A DNA stretch of 64,000 bases, from positions 15,139,040 to 15,203,039 of the forward strand of contig NC_064042.1 in assembly GCF_932526225.1 (NCBI RefSeq), read 5' to 3'. The notes beneath the pieces were generated by a model that saw only the letters and a list, made by a program, of their open reading frames with translations, was not told the origin of the DNA and did not search any database. Made by a program: the position numbers and the translations under genes. Below, one piece after another: positions 60,481-64,000 of this stretch; the stretch's first letter is position 1, and each line of letters begins with the position of its first letter. The DNA is from Nematostella vectensis (lineage: Eukaryota; Cnidaria; Anthozoa; Actiniaria; Edwardsiidae).

Positions 60481-61087
60481 GGATCTGCTGACAGCATTAA
60501 CACGTTGGTCAATAAACCTGATCTGCTGATAGCATTAACACGTTGGTCAATAAACCTGATCTGCTGACAGCATTAACACGTTGGTCAATAAACCTGATCT
60601 GCTGACAGCATTAACACGTTGGTCAATAAACCTGATCTGCTGACAGCATTAACACGTTGGTCAATAAACCTGATCTGCTGACAGCATTAACACGTTGGTC
60701 AATAAACCTGATCTGCTGACAGCATGAACACGTTGGTCAATAAACCTGATCTGCTGACAGCATTAACACGTTGGTCAATAAACCTGATCTGCTGACAGCA
60801 TTAACACGTTGGTCAATAAACCTGATCTGCTGACAGCATGAACACGTTGGTCAATAAACCTGATCTGCTGACAGCATGAACACGTTGGTCAATAAACCTG
60901 ATCTGCTGACAGCATTAACACGTTGGTCAATAAACCTGATCTGCTGATAGCATTAACACGTTGGTCAATAAACCTGATCTGCTGACAGCATTAACACATT
61001 GGTCAATAAACCTGATCTGCTAACAGCATTAACACGTTGGTAATAAACCTGATCTGCTGACAGCATTAACACGTTGGTCAATAAATC
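60481..61087. repeat. 38-bp minisatellite, about 16 copies
   Basis: The unit is TAAACCTGATCTGCTGACAG plus CATTAACACGTTGGTCAA. On the minus strand the array starts six nt into an intron, directly after the candidate exon ending at 61,092. Each plus-strand unit contains AATAAA. Confidence 0.95.
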
Positions 61088-61091
61088 TTAC

Positions 61092-61225
61092 GAAATTCTT
61101 GCGTTTTGATGTCTGCCTTGTTTCTTTGTCTATGCTTTTGAGTCTAATAATCCTGCTCATGTATCTTTTCTTGATGATCTCATCGAGTGAAGAGAAGTTG
61201 TAGCCCATCACCACTCCTTGACGGC
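61092..61225 (-). CDS. Candidate internal exon, unrecognised protein
   Basis: The acceptor is TGGAAAATAG and the donor TTC|GTAAGA. Open frame: RQGVVMGYNFSSLDEIIKKR, then YMSRIIRLKSIDKETRQTSK and RKNF. It ends in phase 0, matching the exon at 60,246. It starts with two bases of a codon, which does not fit the phase-0 end of the exon at 61,716, so an exon is missing or one of the calls is wrong. Confidence 0.4.
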
Positions 61226-61715
61226 CTATTTTCCATTACAAGAAGGGGACTTACTTCGGAGATTCGTTTAGGACTGCAATAACTTTGTACCTGTGTTTTT
61301 GTCGGTTATTATCACTGTGTTTGGCTGGCATTGTCTGTCTTCGGGTATGCCTATCTTTGTCTGTCTGTCTGTTCGTCTTTTTCTGGGTCTAACCTTCACT
61401 CTTTCTGTCTATCTTATCTGCCATCCATCTGTTATCATTTGTCTGTCACTCCATGTCCACCACCCTCTATCCTGCTAAATACCATTTAGATTATTTATCC
61501 GCGTGTCTCAGCCTTGTCCCCAGGTTCCTACTCGCTACGCGGCTTGTCGTTAATACGTCATTTTAAAAATAAACTATGACCCCGCTGCATCATGGGCCTG
61601 GGAAAGCTGACAAAGGAGAAAGATAACAAAGGAGGGGACGAGGCAACGCGTTAGTCGCCTATCTGTCTGTGTCAGTCAATCTGCTTATTAGTGCCTATCC
61701 TCTCACTCATATTAC

Positions 61716-61956
61716 CTGAAAAGACACTCCATTCTCAGGGGGTCGCGCCAACACTGTCGTTGTTACGGCTGATCCTGAAGCTTGGGGTTCCTGTGGTATG
61801 ACCACAGCATCGAAGCAGCCTTCAAACGGCAAGGGCAGACCGTCTCTCGGAAACTCAAGGGGGTCTTCACAATGAGGAACAAAATAGTAACGCTTGTAAC
61901 CCGTCTCACGGGAATTCAAGGGGGTCTTCACAATGATTGGAAAGGAAGAAGTTACG
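61716..61956 (-). CDS. Candidate exon with a 61-bp internal tandem duplication, unrecognised protein
   Basis: The acceptor is ATGCTATAG and the donor TTTTCAG|GTAATA. The open frame includes GYKRYYFVPHCEDPLEFPRD, then GLPLPFEGCFDAVVIPQEPQ and TVLARPPENGVSFQ. A 61-bp segment (CATTGTGAAGACCCCCTTGA...) is duplicated with 61-nt spacing, so the first copy is read in another frame. The product is not recognised. Start of exon uncertain. Confidence 0.35.
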
Positions 61957-62782
61957 CTATAGCATTTTGATGTTACTTAAAAGTTTTTTTCATATTTTTT
62001 TCATTTCCAGTGTATCTTTCTTTCTTGTTGACTTTTTATTTTCTACTTCCTCTACTTCTTTATCCTTTTCACTTTATTTATTTATTTTTTTTGAAATAAT
62101 GACATAGCTGAGCGCTGATGCTGTTTGTCTCGGAAAATACCAGAAACTGGGTACTCAACTAACAGTGCTCGATAGGATCTACTGCTTACCGTCAAAATTA
62201 GCAGTAGCCATGTGTCAATCATCCTTTCGTTGCCATAGTTACAGGTAGTCACAGTATCTGTTTAATATTAACCACAATGTTAAGGCTTTATATATTTAGA
62301 TATCCACGGTAGACAAGTAGTCCGTGGGATAAGGGGGGTTTAAACCCCCATCTTGGACAGCCCAGGAAAAGTGGCCCTAAAAAATGCCATACAGGATAAC
62401 AGCACGTCAGGAGAAAATGCCGTTTAGCAAGAAATGGCAAGAATATACGATTTTATCAAGACTCTTCTTAAAAATTTGCTCATTTCACTAAATATGAATC
62501 TCCCGTCCTTTTACGTTAAGAAGTCAATCGATGATTTTACGAATCATGGCAAAAATGATTATGTGTTCCGTGATCGAATGTCTTAAACATCCATTTGTTA
62601 TCATTTATTGTATTTATAAAGAAGCGAAATAGAAATTACCTCGAATGACGTGTTTCATTAAAGAAAGCAATAAGTGTTTTAGCTATAACCGATAAAAATG
62701 TCCATTTTAACCGGAAGATATGTCAAAATCTTTTATTGTCAGTATCTGTTACATTTGAAAAGGAGCGAAACAACAATTGTTG

Positions 62783-64000
62783 ACTGTATAAATTTATACA
62801 GTCCTGGAGTTCAAAAAGGAATGTATAAATTTATACCGTCCCCGAGTTGAAAAAGGGATGTATAAATTTATACAGTCCCGGAGTTCAAAAAGAAATGTAT
62901 AAATTTATACCGTCCCCGAGTCAAAAAAAGGATGTATAAATTTATACAGTACCGGAGTGCAAAAAGGAATGTATAAATTTATACAGTCCCGGAGTTCAAA
63001 AGGGAATGTATAAATTTATACCTTCGCCGAGTTAAAAAAGGATGTATAAATTTATACAGTCCCGGAGTTCAAAAAGGAATGTATAAACTTATACAGTCTC
63101 CGAGTTCAAAAAGGAATGTATAAATTTAACAGTCCCGGAGTTCAAAAAAGAATGTATAAATTTATACAGTCCCCGAGTTCAAAAAGGAATGTATAGATTT
63201 ATACAGTCCCGGAGTTCAAAAAGGAATGTATAAATTTATACCTTCCCCGAGTTAAAAAAGGATGTATAAATTTATACAGTCCCGGAGTTCAAAAAGGAAT
63301 GTATAAATTTATACAGTCCCCGAGTTCAAAAAGGAATGTATAAATTTATACAGTCCCGGAGTTCAAAAAGGAATGTATAAATTTATACAGTCCCCGAGTT
63401 CAAAAAGGAATGTATAAATTTATACAGTCCCCGAGTTCAAAAAGGAATGTATAAATTTATACAGTCCCGGAGTTCAAAAAGGAATGTATAGATTTATACA
63501 GTCCCGGAGTTCAAAAAGGAATGTATAGATTTATACAGTCCCGGAGTTCAAAAAGGAATGTATAAATTTATACAGTCCCGGAGTTCAAAAAGGAATGTAT
63601 AGATTTATACAGTCCCGGAGTTCAAAAAAGAATGTATAAATTTATACAGTCCCCGAGTTCAAAAAAGAATGTATAAATTTATACAGTCCCCGAGTTCAAA
63701 AAAGAATGTATAAATTTATACAGTCCCGGAGTTCAAAAAAGAATGTATAAATTTATACAGTCCCGGAGTTCAAAAAAGAATGTATAAATTTATACAGTCC
63801 CCGAGTTCAAAAAAGAATGTATAAATTTATACAGTCCCCGAGTTCAAAAAGGAATGTATAAATTTATACAGTCCCGGAGTTCAAAAAGGAATGTATAAAT
63901 TTATACAGTCCCGGAGTTCAAAAAAGAATGTATAAATTTATACAGTCCCGGAGTTCAAAAAGGAATGTATAAATTTATACAGTCCCGGAGTTCAAAAAAG
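62783..64000. repeat. 37-bp satellite with palindromic core, runs off the window
   Basis: About 33 copies of GGAATGTATAAATTTATACA plus GTCCCGGAGTTCAAAAA. Each unit holds the perfect 16-bp palindrome TGTATAAATTTATACA. CCCGG and CCCCG variants are mixed. The array continues past the right edge. Confidence 0.95.

Overview
The window is intron-rich, AT-rich animal DNA with many repeats. Spliced genes have clear human counterparts, and there are microexons, MITEs, a non-LTR retrotransposon, a pogo/Tigger transposon and long minisatellite arrays. Gene content and repeat style suggest an anthozoan cnidarian such as the sea anemone Nematostella. That placement is an inference, not a database result.

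Layout. About 2.0-7.9 kb (+) holds a nine-exon SR-rich splicing-related gene (RSRC1-like), with transposon copies in its introns. About 9.6-18.6 kb (-) holds a ten-coding-exon SLC24-type K+-dependent Na+/Ca2+ exchanger, with a likely 5' UTR exon and an X-box/CRE-like promoter near 18.65 kb. 18.7-27.3 kb has no recognised gene, but it contains seven copies of an 11-14 nt motif at 20.7-22.1 kb and a 58-bp minisatellite at 25.7-26.7 kb. Two intronless-coding class A GPCRs follow (27.3-28.4 kb, +; 33.5-34.7 kb, -). They share unusual features and are probably related aminergic-like receptors.

From 52.06 kb down to 39.13 kb (-) lies UFC1, the E2 enzyme of the UFM1 pathway. All six exons could be assembled in frame (169 aa, catalytic Cys at position 116, as in human UFC1). 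Its last intron (9.3 kb) contains about 6 kb of a 41-bp satellite. The monomer is the last 30 nt of UFC1 exon 5 plus the first 11 nt of the intron, so the array is about 147 copies of a real exon/5'-splice-site junction. This is the most striking feature of the window.

53.0-59.1 kb holds a decayed non-LTR retrotransposon with a 2A-like motif. It is preceded by two hammerhead-ribozyme motifs 354 nt apart. A decayed Tigger/pogo element (55,127-58,293, TA target duplication) is inserted just before the reverse transcriptase YADD box. The Tigger itself carries a HIRAN-like pseudogene fragment and another LINE tail. The right end (59.5-64 kb) has 52-, 38- and 37-bp tandem arrays and exons of an unrecognised minus-strand membrane protein.

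Exon joins were worked out by hand from splice sites and reading phase. Family assignments rest on remembered protein similarity. No search was run.
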